Positions 26,516 to 36,290 of a stretch of 64,000 nt of DNA are shown here, in pieces. The notes beneath the pieces were generated by a model. The model ran no database searches, was not told where the DNA came from, and saw only the letters and a list, made by a program, of their open reading frames with translations. Location: contig JAHBYV010000006.1 in the NCBI GenBank assembly GCA_019635795.1, positions 62,001 through 126,000 of the forward strand. Reading direction: 5' to 3'. How positions within the stretch are numbered: the stretch's first letter is position 1; each line of letters opens with the position of its first letter. The translations under genes were made by a program, and so were the position numbers. Origin of the DNA: Rhizobiaceae bacterium. Lineage in GTDB: Bacteria > Pseudomonadota > Alphaproteobacteria > Rhizobiales > Rhizobiaceae.

Positions 26516-28624
26516 TTAGCCGGCCTGGAGCAGCCGAACGGCCTCATCGCGACCAAACAAATAAAGCAACAGCCGAACTGCCTCTCCTCGCGGTGATTGC
26601 AGTTCAGGATCTCGGCTAAGCAGCAAGCGGGCGTCATCGCGGGCGACTTCCAAAAGGTCCGAATGGCTTTCGATGCGCGCCACCTGAAATCCTGGCGTTC
26701 CAGATTGCCGCGTGCCAAGCAATTCGCCTTCGCCGCGCAGTTTCAAATCTTCCTCGGCTATGACGAAGCCATCCTCCGTGTCACGCATGACGGACAAGCG
26801 CCGTTTGGCGGTTTCGCCAAGCGGGTCCTTGTAGAGCAGCACGCATGAAGAAGGCTTGGAACCTCGCCCCACGCGTCCCCGAAGCTGGTGAAGCTGCGCG
26901 AGCCCGAAACGCTCAGCATGTTCGATCACCATTATCGTGGCGTCAGGCACGTCCACGCCGACTTCAATAACGGTTGTCGCGACCAGCACCCGTGTTTCGC
27001 CATTCTTGAAGGCGCGCATGGCTTCATCTTTTTCCGCGCCCTTCATGCGGCCGTGGACCAGTCCAATGCGCTCGCCAAACACGGGCTTTAGGGACGCAAA
27101 GCGATCCTCGGCAGACATAAGCTGAATTTCTTCCGACTCCTCAACCAGCGGGCAAATCCAGTAAACCTTTTGGCCCGTAGCAACGGCTTCGCTCATGCGG
27201 TGAACGAGCTCATCCAGCCTTTCCAGAGGCATGGTCACTGTGCGGATGGGTTGGCGCCCGGCAGGCTTTTCTGTTAGCCGCGAAACATCCATGTCGCCAA
27301 AGGCTGTCAGAACGAGAGTGCGGGGAATTGGCGTGGCAGTCATTACAAGCAGGTCCGGCGCCGTGCCCTTGGAGGAAATTGCGAGGCGCTGGTGAACACC
27401 AAAGCGATGTTGTTCGTCTATGACCGCCAATGCCAGATCGTTAAACACCACTTTTTCCTGAAAAAGCGCGTGGGTGCCAATGACTATATTGATCGTGCCG
27501 TCTTCGAGCCCAGAGAGCACGGCGCTTCGTTCGCGACCCTTTTCGCGCCCCGTCAATATTGCAACTCTCAATCCAGCCCGCTCGGCAAGTGGGCTGATTG
27601 TTGCCATATGCTGGCGCGCCAGAATTTCAGTCGGAGCCATCAAAGCTGCTTGCGCGCCGCTTTCGATTGCCCGTGCCATAGCCAGCAGCGCAACGACAGT
27701 TTTGCCCGCTCCAACGTCTCCTTGCAGGAGACGTAACATGCGTTCCGGCTTTCCAAGGTCGGCGTTGATTTCTGTTAATGCGGCTTCCTGACTGCGCGTA
27801 AGTGAGTAAGGCAGGGCCGCGCGCAGCTTCTCCACAATTGCGCCATTTCCAACGAGCGGTCGGCCCGCGGCCCTGCGCACACGAGCGCGAACCAGCGCTA
27901 GCGCAATCTGCCCGGCCAAAAACTCGTCATATGCCAATCTGCGCCAGGCAACACTTTCCGTTGAGGTGTCAATCGGGTCTTCGGGATTGTGAATGCGTCT
28001 CAGTGCTTCATCAAAAGACGGGAATGTCTGGCGGCGTATAATCGCGGTGTCCTGCCATTCTGGCAATTGTGGCAGCTTATCCAGAGCGGAGAGAATTGCG
28101 CGGCGCAAGATCTTCGGGGAAAGACCCGCCGTCAAAGGATAGACGGGCTCGACCAGTGGAAGGCTCTCGGCTGCATCGGCGCGGGCAATGTGGTCAGGGT
28201 GGACCATCGAGGCGCGGCCGTTGAACCATTCCATGCGTCCGCTCACAACGACTCGCTCGCCTTCAGGCAGCATTTTTGCCAGATACTCGGCATGAGCGTG
28301 AAAGAAAGTGAGTGTAATTTCACCGGTATCATCGTGAGCGAATACGCGATAAGGAACAGAGCGGTTGCCGCGAGGTGGTGGCTGATGGCGGTCAACCCGC
28401 ACCTCAAGCGTAACGATCGTGCCTTCGTGAGCATAGGCAATGCCGGGCCGGTTGCGCCGGTCAATTATCGTATGCGGCAAGGTGAACAGCAGGTCGCCGG
28501 TGCGCGGCTCGCGCCCGGACGTGTCTGTCGGGACGACTTTTGCAATCAGCGCAGCCACCTTCGCGCCAATTCCGGGCAGCGAAGTGACAGGTGCAAACAG
28601 TGGGTCAAGCAGAGACGGGCGCAT
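26516..28624 (-). CDS. recG: ATP-dependent DNA helicase RecG
   Basis: A 702-residue branch-migration helicase that regresses stalled replication forks. It has the N-terminal wedge/OB domain (about 60-160), Walker A GDVGAGKTVVALLA, the DEQH box (VIDEQHRFGVHQR), TATPIPRTL, and the motif V/VI block TTVIEVGVDVP and QLRGRVGRG, then the TRG-like C-terminus. The frame extends 56 codons upstream, but ATG 28624 gives the family N-terminus (RPSLLDPLFAPVTSLPGIG). It is divergent from sdhE. Confidence 0.97.
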   Translation of the reverse strand: MRPSLLDPLFAPVTSLPGIGAKVAALIAKVVPTDTSGREPRTGDLLFTLPHTIIDRRNRPGIAYAHEGTIVTLEVRVDRHQPPPRGNRSVPYRVFAHDDTGEITLTFFHAHAEYLAKMLPEGERVVVSGRMEWFNGRASMVHPDHIARADAAESLPLVEPVYPLTAGLSPKILRRAILSALDKLPQLPEWQDTAIIRRQTFPSFDEALRRIHNPEDPIDTSTESVAWRRLAYDEFLAGQIALALVRARVRRAAGRPLVGNGAIVEKLRAALPYSLTRSQEAALTEINADLGKPERMLRLLQGDVGAGKTVVALLAMARAIESGAQAALMAPTEILARQHMATISPLAERAGLRVAILTGREKGRERSAVLSGLEDGTINIVIGTHALFQEKVVFNDLALAVIDEQHRFGVHQRLAISSKGTAPDLLVMTATPIPRTLVLTAFGDMDVSRLTEKPAGRQPIRTVTMPLERLDELVHRMSEAVATGQKVYWICPLVEESEEIQLMSAEDRFASLKPVFGERIGLVHGRMKGAEKDEAMRAFKNGETRVLVATTVIEVGVDVPDATIMVIEHAERFGLAQLHQLRGRVGRGSKPSSCVLLYKDPLGETAKRRLSVMRDTEDGFVIAEEDLKLRGEGELLGTRQSGTPGFQVARIESHSDLLEVARDDARLLLSRDPELQSPRGEAVRLLLYLFGRDEAVRLLQAG

Positions 28625-28720
28625 TATGTGGGATTGTCTTGCCTTGTGCGGCACGTTGCAAGGCTGACACCGGGCGATTTCCACGCTATATGCGCGCTCG
28701 CGTAACAAGGAAGCGGAAAA

Positions 28721-29008
28721 ATGACTGGAACGGCGCGAACAAGTGAGGGGCTGGATGCGCGTCGCAAGCGTCTCCTCTTTCGGTCGTGGCATCGGGGATT
28801 GCGCGAGCTGGACCTGATTCTTGGGCCTTTTGCCGATTCACACATTGAAGCCTTGAACGAGCAGGAACTCGACCAATATGAGTATATGCTCACGATCAAT
28901 GACACCGATCTTCTTCCCTGGCTGATGGGCGAGCGCCCCGCGCCAACCGATGTTGATCTGACAATCCTGAACAAAATCAGAGCGTTTCGTCCGTCTGTAA
29001 AAGCATGA
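28721..29008 (+). CDS. sdhE: Succinate dehydrogenase flavinylation factor SdhE
   Basis: A 95-residue protein of the SdhE/DUF339 family. The diagnostic helix RRKRLLFRSWHRGLRELDL (about 12-30) contains the RSxxRGxxE-type core, here RSWHRGLRE. SdhE promotes covalent FAD attachment to SdhA. The recG/sdhE/mfd arrangement is familiar in Brucella-like genomes, although sdhE and mfd have no obvious functional link. The stop overlaps the mfd start (ATGA). Confidence 0.93.
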   Translation: MTGTARTSEGLDARRKRLLFRSWHRGLRELDLILGPFADSHIEALNEQELDQYEYMLTINDTDLLPWLMGERPAPTDVDLTILNKIRAFRPSVKA

Positions 29009-32000
29009 AATTAATTCCATCTCTCGCCCTGCCTGAAAACAGACCGGGTCAATACATCGTCGACGGCGTTCCCGACGGGTACGAGGCTTTTGCGATAGCC
29101 CGCGTTGCGCAAGAGGCCGCGTCAGATGCGCCGGTTGTTTTTGTGGCTCGTGACGGTCAGCGTTTGCCCGAAATAACCGAGGCTCTCGCCTTTGCCGCGC
29201 CCGGACTGCCAGTCATAGAACTTCCGGCGTGGGATTGTCTGCCTTATGACCGCGTGTCGCCCGGCTCGGATGCGGCTGCTCGCAGGCTGGACGCGATGGC
29301 CGCAATGGCGGCGTTGAAGCGCAAACCACATCGCGCCGTCGTTTTGACCACCGTTAATGCGCTGTTGCAGCGTATGCCGACTGCCGAGGCTATCGAGCAG
29401 CAGATTATTCGCGCAAAGCCCGGCAACCAGATTGAGATGAAGGAACTTATCTCGCGGCTTGAGTTGGCGGGATTCGAGCGCGTCCCGACTGTGCGGGACG
29501 TTGGCGAATATGCTGTACGGGGCGGCATTCTTGATCTTTATGCACCGTCAACCGATGACGCCGTGCGACTCGATTTTTTTGGCGACACGCTGGAATCGAT
29601 ACGGGCGTTCGACGCCGCGACCCAGCGAACGACGGGCAACGTCGCTGTTTTTACCCTGCAATCTATGAGTGAGGTGCAGCTTTCGCCTCCGTCGATAAGC
29701 CGCTTTCGCAGGGCGTATATCGAGGCGTTTGGTGCACCAACTCCGGGCGATGCGCTTTACACCGCTGTAAGCGAGGGCAGGCGCTTTGCTGGCATGGAGC
29801 ACTGGCTCCCATTCTTTTATGACCGGCTTGAAACGCTGTTCGACTATCTACCAAATGCGCCGGTTATCCTTGACCACCTGACACGTGAAGCGCTCCACGA
29901 GCGGCACCAGCTCATTCTCGATCACTATGACGCGCGCGCCAAACAAGGCGAGCAGGCGCTTAAGGACGCCACGCCTTACAAGCCAATTGCGCCCGGCAAA
30001 ATGTATCTATCGCCGGAAGAAGTCGCGTCCACACTGGCGGATCGTCAGGCAATCGAGTTCAGTCCTTTTGATGCGCCATTCGCCAGCGGTCGTGCGATCC
30101 ATCACGCGGGCGCGAAGGCAGGGCGCAGCTTTGCCGAGGAGCGCGCCGATCCAAACGCGAATGTTTTCGACGTTGTAACGCGGCACATAGCCGAGGAGCG
30201 ATCAAAGAAGCGTCGGGTACTTGTGGCGGGCTGGACAGAAGGCTCGCTTGATCGACTGAGCCAGATTCTTGAAGAGCATGGTTTGGGGAATCTGGCGCGG
30301 GTCAGTTCCCTTGACCAGCTTGAAAAGCTTGATGCCCAGCAGGCTGGTCTTGCAGTCCTGCCCCTCGAAAAGGGCTTTGAAACCGCCGGTCTGGTCGTGG
30401 TCGCCGAGCAGGACATTCTGGGTGATCGTCTGGTGCGGCGCTCGAAAAGGCGCCGACGCGCTGCTGATTTTATTGCGGAAGCTACGGCTCTTTCTGCCGG
30501 AGACATTGTCGTTCACGCCGATCATGGCATCGGGCGATTCGTCGGCCTCAAGACGATTGAAGCTGCAGGTGCGCCGCACGACTGCATCGAAATCCACTAT
30601 GCAGGCGACGATCGCCTTTTCCTCCCGGTTGAGAATATCGAGCTGCTTTCGCGCTATGGTTCCGATAGCGCCACGGCGGTTCTTGACAAGCTGGGCGGCG
30701 GTGCGTGGCAGGCAAGAAAGGCGCGGCTGAAGCGGCGCCTGCTTGATATGGCCGGTCAGCTCATCAAGCTGGCGGCGGAACGGCAAATGCGTTCCGCACC
30801 GATTGTACTGCCGCCAGAGGGCGCATACGGCGAGTTTGCCGCGCGCTTTCCCTATGACGAAACGGACGATCAGCAAGGCGCTATCGACGCTGTCGTGGAC
30901 GATCTGTCTCTCGGCAAACCGATGGATCGCCTGATCTGCGGCGATGTCGGTTTTGGCAAGACCGAGGTGGCGCTGCGCGCTGCGTTTCTGGCTGCAATGG
31001 AAGGACTCCAAGTGGCGGTCGTTGTTCCAACCACGTTGCTTTCCCGCCAGCATTTCAAGACTTTTTCGCAGCGCTTCGCGGGCCTGCCAGTCAATGTGCG
31101 CCAGGCCTCGCGCATGGTCGGGACCAAGGAGCTTGCGGAAACCAAAAAGGGCATTGCTGATGGCACGGTGGACATTGTCGTGGGAACCCACGCTCTGCTT
31201 GGTTCGTCAATCAGCTTCCACAATCTTGGCCTGCTGATAATTGATGAAGAGCAGCATTTTGGCGTCAAACACAAGGAGCGCCTGAAGGAGCTCAAAAGCG
31301 ATGTGCATGTGTTGACCCTTTCGGCAACGCCAATACCGCGCACCTTGCAGCTCGCGCTGACGGGCGTGCGCGAACTCTCGCTGATCGCCACGCCGCCCGT
31401 TGACCGCATGGCGGTCAGAACCTTCATCTCTCCATTTGATCCGCTCGTCATACGCGAAACATTGCTGCGTGAACGCTATCGCGGCGGCCAGAGTTTTTAC
31501 GTCGTTCCCCGCATTACAGACCTTGCGGAAGTGCGTGATTTCCTTGCTGCTGAGGTGCCCGAACTGAAGGTCGCGGTCGCCCACGGGCAGATGGCGGCAG
31601 GCGAGCTTGAGGACATTATGAACGCCTTTTACGATGGGCAGTTCGATGTTCTGCTTTCCACCACCATTGTGGAGTCCGGGCTGGATATTCCGACCGCCAA
31701 TACTCTTATTGTTCATCGTGCCGATATGTTCGGCCTGGCGCAGCTTTATCAGTTGCGCGGTCGGGTTGGTCGCTCGAAACTGCGTGCCTACGCGCTGTTC
31801 ACGCTTCCTGCGAACCGAAAGCTCACTGACACGGCAGATCGCCGGCTCAAGGTGTTGCAATCGCTGGATACGCTTGGCGCGGGTTTTCAGCTTGCCAGCC
31901 ACGATCTTGATATTCGTGGCGCTGGCAATCTTCTTGGTGAGGAACAATCTGGCCACATCAAGGAAGTCGGGTTCGAGCTTTACCAGCAAATGCTTGAAGA

Positions 32001-32502
32001 AGCGGTTGCCGAGATAAAGGGTAGCGGCGAAGAGCTCGACAGCGGTTGGTCGCCGCAGATCACGATTGGCACCGCGGTCATGATTCCGGAAAGCTATGTG
32101 CCAGATTTGCAGTTGCGGTTGGCGCTTTACCGCCGCCTTGGCGATCTGACCTCGGCGGAGGAAATCGACGCTTTCGGAGCCGAGTTGATAGACCGGTTCG
32201 GCCCTCTCCCCGACGAGGTGGAACATCTGCTCAAGATCGTTTTCATCAAGGCGCTGTGCCGCACGGCCAATGTGGAAAAGCTCGATGCCGGACCAAAGGG
32301 TGTGGTGATTCATTTCCGCAAGCGCGAATTCAGCAACCCTGTGGGGCTGGTGCAATATATCGCGCAGCAGGGCTCAATGGCCAAAATCAGGCCAGATCAG
32401 AGCATTGTGTTGATCCGCGATTGGCCGACGGCGGAAAAGCGCCTCGCTGGTTCCGCCGTTGTGATGACGCAGTTGGCGCGGCTCGTAGAGAAAGCTGCGT
32501 AA
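29005..32502 (+). CDS. mfd: Transcription-repair coupling factor Mfd
   Basis: A 1165-residue translocase that removes RNA polymerase stalled at lesions and recruits UvrA. Order: UvrB-like N-terminal module with ELPAWDCLPYDRVSP (about 70-85), the RNAP-interacting CarD-like domain (HADHGIGRFVGL, about 505), the RecG-like motor with Walker A GDVGFGKTEVALRAAF and the DEEQ box (IIDEEQHFG), and the C-terminal TRCF/D7 domain. The length is typical. It is translationally coupled to sdhE and converges with the DsbA-like gene. Confidence 0.97.
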   Translation: MKLIPSLALPENRPGQYIVDGVPDGYEAFAIARVAQEAASDAPVVFVARDGQRLPEITEALAFAAPGLPVIELPAWDCLPYDRVSPGSDAAARRLDAMAAMAALKRKPHRAVVLTTVNALLQRMPTAEAIEQQIIRAKPGNQIEMKELISRLELAGFERVPTVRDVGEYAVRGGILDLYAPSTDDAVRLDFFGDTLESIRAFDAATQRTTGNVAVFTLQSMSEVQLSPPSISRFRRAYIEAFGAPTPGDALYTAVSEGRRFAGMEHWLPFFYDRLETLFDYLPNAPVILDHLTREALHERHQLILDHYDARAKQGEQALKDATPYKPIAPGKMYLSPEEVASTLADRQAIEFSPFDAPFASGRAIHHAGAKAGRSFAEERADPNANVFDVVTRHIAEERSKKRRVLVAGWTEGSLDRLSQILEEHGLGNLARVSSLDQLEKLDAQQAGLAVLPLEKGFETAGLVVVAEQDILGDRLVRRSKRRRRAADFIAEATALSAGDIVVHADHGIGRFVGLKTIEAAGAPHDCIEIHYAGDDRLFLPVENIELLSRYGSDSATAVLDKLGGGAWQARKARLKRRLLDMAGQLIKLAAERQMRSAPIVLPPEGAYGEFAARFPYDETDDQQGAIDAVVDDLSLGKPMDRLICGDVGFGKTEVALRAAFLAAMEGLQVAVVVPTTLLSRQHFKTFSQRFAGLPVNVRQASRMVGTKELAETKKGIADGTVDIVVGTHALLGSSISFHNLGLLIIDEEQHFGVKHKERLKELKSDVHVLTLSATPIPRTLQLALTGVRELSLIATPPVDRMAVRTFISPFDPLVIRETLLRERYRGGQSFYVVPRITDLAEVRDFLAAEVPELKVAVAHGQMAAGELEDIMNAFYDGQFDVLLSTTIVESGLDIPTANTLIVHRADMFGLAQLYQLRGRVGRSKLRAYALFTLPANRKLTDTADRRLKVLQSLDTLGAGFQLASHDLDIRGAGNLLGEEQSGHIKEVGFELYQQMLEEAVAEIKGSGEELDSGWSPQITIGTAVMIPESYVPDLQLRLALYRRLGDLTSAEEIDAFGAELIDRFGPLPDEVEHLLKIVFIKALCRTANVEKLDAGPKGVVIHFRKREFSNPVGLVQYIAQQGSMAKIRPDQSIVLIRDWPTAEKRLAGSAVVMTQLARLVEKAA

Positions 32503-32551
32503 AGGTAGCCTTGCCTGTTGGGGCACGGCTTTCTGGCGCGTGGTGATTCCG

Positions 32552-33211
32552 TCAGGCGGAGTTGGCTTTTTCCTGCGCCACCTGCCTGATAGCGTCGGTC
32601 AAAACAGAAGCATCCTGCGCTCCCATCACCGCATATTTGTTTTCGAGCAGAAAGCACGGCACGCCCGTTATGCCCATGCGTGAGGCCGTTGCGATTTCTG
32701 TTTGCACTGCCTCTATGTCGGCGTCTGATGGCAGTAGCGTCTCCACTACGGAAACATCCATGCCTGCAAGCTGCGCCGCTTCCAGCAAGATGGTCCGGTC
32801 GCCGATATTCTGACCCTGCTCAAAGTAGGCGCTGAACAAGATATTCACGAGCCGGTTCTGCACCTCGCTGCCATTGCTCGCTGCCCAGCGGATGACGCGA
32901 TGAGCATCCAAAGTGTTTGGCGCCATTTTAATTGCATCGAAATCGAAGGAGATTCCTTCGGCTGCACCAAGGGAAACGATATTGGCGTGAATCTGCTTGA
33001 TGCGGTCTTCGGAACCGAATTTCGAGATCATGTAGTCCCGCCGGTCCAACCCTTCTTGTGGAATTGTCGGGTCAAGCTGGTAAGGGCGCCAACGCACTGT
33101 TGCTTCAATTTCGGGCGCCGCAGCTAACGCTGACTCCAGCCTGCGTTTGCCTACAAAGCACCACGGGCATACCACGTCCGATACGACGTCAATCTGAATT
33201 GATGCAGTCAT
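32552..33211 (-). CDS. DsbA-family oxidoreductase (FrnE/2-hydroxychromene-2-carboxylate isomerase-like)
   Basis: A 219-residue thioredoxin-fold protein. The N-terminal active-site motif is CPWC (Cys15, Cys18) in SDVVCPWCFVGKRRLE, the cis-Pro region reads GITGVPCFLLENKY, and the long helical insertion is of FrnE type. It has no signal peptide, so it is probably cytosolic. ATG 33211 is chosen for its strong site (CCAGGAGG) seven bases upstream; longer starts lack one. Its first bases overlap the stop of the preceding binding-protein gene (ATGA). Confidence 0.9.
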   Translation of the reverse strand: MTASIQIDVVSDVVCPWCFVGKRRLESALAAAPEIEATVRWRPYQLDPTIPQEGLDRRDYMISKFGSEDRIKQIHANIVSLGAAEGISFDFDAIKMAPNTLDAHRVIRWAASNGSEVQNRLVNILFSAYFEQGQNIGDRTILLEAAQLAGMDVSVVETLLPSDADIEAVQTEIATASRMGITGVPCFLLENKYAVMGAQDASVLTDAIRQVAQEKANSA

Positions 33212-35022
33212 TTTGCCTCCTGGTCGGCAAACCACCATGTCGGCAGTTGAGGCCCTTGTATGGGCGTTGTGTCGGGACGACGAATTCGTTTCCAATGGCC
33301 GACCCAGCGGTCAGGGCGAAAATAGAGAGGTATCACATAAGCGCCGGAAAGCAGAACCCGATCATAGGCGCGAACGGCATTTGTGAAGTCCTCGCGTGTA
33401 ACCGCGTTCAGCATGGCGTTTATCATAGCGTCCGCCGCCGGGTTGGCTGCGCCTGCGAAATTGAACGTGCCGGGCCTATCGCGCGATTCCGAACCCCATC
33501 GGCCAACCTGTTCTATGCCGGGCGAAAGCGAGCTGGTGTAGTTGAACAGGAAGGTGTCGTAGTCATAATTGATCTGTCGCTGCTGGAATTGCGAGGCGTC
33601 CACAGAACGTATAGTGAGCTCAATTCCGAGCTTTGCCAGCGTCTGTTGCCATGCGATGGCGATTTGCTCGCCTTCCTTTCCCTTCAGCATGATCTCGAAC
33701 GCGACGGGCTTTCCGTCTGGCGCAATCATCCGGCCATCTTTCAGCACATATCCCGCGGCAGACAGGGCGTCAAAGCCAACGCGCAGAAACTTGCGATCCC
33801 GTCCGCTGCCATCCGAGGCGGGAGGTGTCCAGCCGTGCTCAAGTATTTCGGGCGTCACGGCGTCCGGAAATTGAGCCAGCAGCGCACGTTCTGCCTCACT
33901 GGCTTTCACGCCAAAGGTTGAAAGGTCGGAATTATCGAAGAAGCTTTTCGTCCGTGTGTAGGAGGCGGAGAGCAGATTGCGATTCACCCATTCAAAATCA
34001 AAAAGCTGCGTGAGCGCGGCCCGCAACGCGCGGTCTGAAAAAATGGGGCGGCGCGTGTTCATGACGATCCCATACATGCCGGACGGCATTTTGGTGGTGA
34101 ATGTCTCCTTGATTACGTCACCGCGTTTCACGGCGGGAAAGTCATACTCGTTTTTCCAGCGCCCGCTATTTTCCTCCAGGAACACATCAACCAGCCCCTT
34201 ACGAAACGCTTCAAACATAGCGTTTTCATCGCGGTAATAGCTGAGTTTGATCTCGTCGTAATTGTCGAAACCCCGCTTTGAAGGCAGGTCTTTGGCCCAG
34301 TAATCCGGGTTTCGGCGGAATGTGATGCTTTCGCCGGGCTTTATATCTGCCATCCGGTAAGGACCGCTGCCAATCATTGGTTTGAGCGTGGATTTGTCGA
34401 ACGTTTCCCTGTCGATCAAATGTTTGGGCAAAACATGCAGCCGCGCGAGGATGAGCGGCAGTTCGCGGTCAGTTTCCTTGAATGTGAAGCGAACACCGTG
34501 CGCGCCGATTTTCTCAACCTTATCGACTTTGTTCGCGCTTACCGCATATCGCGGATAGCCCTTGTCCCGCAGCAACTCGAAACTGAAAATGAGATCGTCC
34601 TGAGTGACAGGCTTACCGTCAGAGAAACGGGCGCGCTCATCAAGAGTGAACTCGACAAAGCTTCGCGCCTCATCGGTCTCTATCGCCTTTGCCAGCAGGG
34701 GATAGAGCGTGAACGGCTCGTCAGCCGACTGTATCATCAATCGGTCAAACACCAGGTCGCCAAAAACAAGATCGACTGTGCCGCGTGCGGCACTGCCCTG
34801 AATAATGAATGGGTTTACGCTGTCGAATGTTCCCGGCCACGCATAATTTATCCGTCCGCCCTTGGGTGCATCCGGATTGGCATAGGGCAGGTGGTCGAAA
34901 TCAGCGGGAAGGGCTGGCTCTCCATGCATCGCAATTGCGTGAGAAGGTGCAGCAGATGCCTCAATGATTCCGAAGATCAGCGCCAGCGCTGCCAGCAGTG
35001 CAGAAAAATATGCCTTCATCAT
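33208..35022 (-). CDS. YejA-like ABC-transporter substrate-binding protein (family 5)
   Basis: About 604 residues, exported to the periplasm. The signal peptide is KAYFSALLAALALIFGIIE with cleavage after ASA. The mature start HGEPALPADFDHLPYANPD and the following PKGGRINYAWPGTFDSVNPF are characteristic of YejA-type peptide/microcin-C-binding proteins, followed by the standard SBP_bac_5 fold. No permease or ATPase genes are adjacent, so it must use components encoded elsewhere. I place the start at the MM pair (35022/35019); the frame stays open about 118 codons further upstream with no signal-peptide character. Confidence 0.9.
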   Translation of the reverse strand: MMKAYFSALLAALALIFGIIEASAAPSHAIAMHGEPALPADFDHLPYANPDAPKGGRINYAWPGTFDSVNPFIIQGSAARGTVDLVFGDLVFDRLMIQSADEPFTLYPLLAKAIETDEARSFVEFTLDERARFSDGKPVTQDDLIFSFELLRDKGYPRYAVSANKVDKVEKIGAHGVRFTFKETDRELPLILARLHVLPKHLIDRETFDKSTLKPMIGSGPYRMADIKPGESITFRRNPDYWAKDLPSKRGFDNYDEIKLSYYRDENAMFEAFRKGLVDVFLEENSGRWKNEYDFPAVKRGDVIKETFTTKMPSGMYGIVMNTRRPIFSDRALRAALTQLFDFEWVNRNLLSASYTRTKSFFDNSDLSTFGVKASEAERALLAQFPDAVTPEILEHGWTPPASDGSGRDRKFLRVGFDALSAAGYVLKDGRMIAPDGKPVAFEIMLKGKEGEQIAIAWQQTLAKLGIELTIRSVDASQFQQRQINYDYDTFLFNYTSSLSPGIEQVGRWGSESRDRPGTFNFAGAANPAADAMINAMLNAVTREDFTNAVRAYDRVLLSGAYVIPLYFRPDRWVGHWKRIRRPDTTPIQGPQLPTWWFADQEAK

Positions 35023-35214
35023 TCCAACCGTTGCGATTCGCCTGCAATTTATCATGTTTGGAAAATAAAGAGGCTTGCGCGCCGAAAAGATGGCCTGATA
35101 TCGCGCGACGGACTGGATTTGACGGGGGATGCAGTGTAACAGGCGCGCCAAGTCATGCTGTTGCCTTATTTGGACAACAGGTAGATTCCGATCTTTTCGA
35201 AGGAAATGCGAAAT

Positions 35215-35835
35215 ATGAAGCGCGCTTTCATCACGGTTTCTCGTCTGTCGGCTATGGCCGCAGCCGTTGCAACTGTTTCGCTGGCTTCGCCGGCATCTGC
35301 TCAGCAGCAGCAAATCCCGCAAGGTTGGTTCAAGGCTTGCTCGAAGCAGCAGGATGTTGATGTTTGCAACGTGCAAAACATTACCACCGCTGACACGGGC
35401 CAGTTGGTTACCGGCATCAGCCTCATTGAGCTGAAGGGCAAGGTGAACCGCAAGGTATTTCAGGTTACCGTGCCGACCGCGCGTTTGATCCCTCCGGGCG
35501 TTGGCTTGCAGATCGACGGCGGAAAAACGCAGAAGATTGATTACATGATCTGCTTCCCGGACCGCTGCGTCGCCGAGATCGCATTGAATGACCAGCTCGT
35601 GACCTCGCTCAAGAAGGGAACGACAATGACGCTTACCTCGGTCAATTTCCAGAACAAGCCGAATCCGGTGAAGATTTCTTTGCAGGGCTTTACAGGCGCA
35701 TATGATGGCGAGCCGCTGAAGCAGTCTGACATCGACGATCGCCAGAAGAAGCTTCAGGAATTCGTTGCGAAGAACAACGAAGACTTCGCTAAAAAGCTCA
35801 AGGAAGAGCAGGAAAAGGCCAAGCAGGCCAACTGA
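35215..35835 (+). CDS. Invasion-associated locus B (IalB) family periplasmic protein
   Basis: About 206 residues. The signal peptide (KRAFITVSRLSAMAAAVATV) is cleaved near PASA-QQ. The mature domain has the IalB pattern: WFKACSKQQDVDVCNVQN, a central beta region, and DYMICFPDRCVAEIALND, with four cysteines likely forming two disulfides. The tail is Lys/Glu-rich and helical. IalB was first described for erythrocyte entry in Bartonella, but homologues occur in non-pathogens. ATG 35215 is preferred to 35206 because AGGA is ten bases away. A strong terminator follows. Confidence 0.9.
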   Translation: MKRAFITVSRLSAMAAAVATVSLASPASAQQQQIPQGWFKACSKQQDVDVCNVQNITTADTGQLVTGISLIELKGKVNRKVFQVTVPTARLIPPGVGLQIDGGKTQKIDYMICFPDRCVAEIALNDQLVTSLKKGTTMTLTSVNFQNKPNPVKISLQGFTGAYDGEPLKQSDIDDRQKKLQEFVAKNNEDFAKKLKEEQEKAKQAN

Positions 35836-35860
35836 TCTCCGAACATTGATTTTATGAGAA

Positions 35861-35886
35861 AGCGGGGCCAGGACCCCGCTTTTTTA
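35861..35886 (+). terminator. Intrinsic terminator of ialB
   Basis: AGCGGGG-CCAGGA-CCCCGCT, a perfect 7-bp stem with a 6-base loop, followed at once by a T run. It begins 25 bases after the ialB stop and its T run reaches the hspQ stop codon on the other strand. Confidence 0.85.
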
Positions 35887-36216
35887 ATGCCTGCGCACCT
35901 GCTTTGGCGCATAGCCGCCATCAGGGAGGCGATCGAAAAACTCGGCAATCTGTGGATGTTGCACAGGTTCCCCGCTGGTATCGTCCAGCAGGTTCTGTTC
36001 TGAAACATATGCGATGTATTCAGTCTCAGCGTTTTCTGCCAGAAGATGATAGAAAGGCTGGTCTTTGCGAGGACGTGCTTCAACAGGAATGGATTCGTAC
36101 CATTCATCGGAATTGGCGAATTGCGGATCAACATCGAAGATAACACCGCGAAATGGAAACAGGCGGTGTCGCACAACTTGCCCGATTCGGAATTTTGCGG
36201 TCTTGGCGTCAGTCAT
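35884..36216 (-). CDS. hspQ: Heat shock protein HspQ (YccV-like)
   Basis: A 110-residue protein of the YccV/HspQ hemimethylated-DNA-binding-like family. Conserved blocks are FRIGQVVRHRLFPFRGVIFD, DVDPQFANSDEWYESIP, RPRKDQPFYHLLAEN and YVSEQNLL. In enterobacteria HspQ modulates Lon proteolysis; the alphaproteobacterial role is inferred. ATG 36216 is preferred to a start at 36261 because the GAGG site and family N-terminus match. It is convergent with ialB. Confidence 0.9.
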   Translation of the reverse strand: MTDAKTAKFRIGQVVRHRLFPFRGVIFDVDPQFANSDEWYESIPVEARPRKDQPFYHLLAENAETEYIAYVSEQNLLDDTSGEPVQHPQIAEFFDRLPDGGYAPKQVRRH

Positions 36217-36290
36217 GAGATACCTCGAACCATATTTGGCGCACGCGTGCCTGCCTTTCAAGTAACTCCAAAAGCGGGCTGGGCATCACA

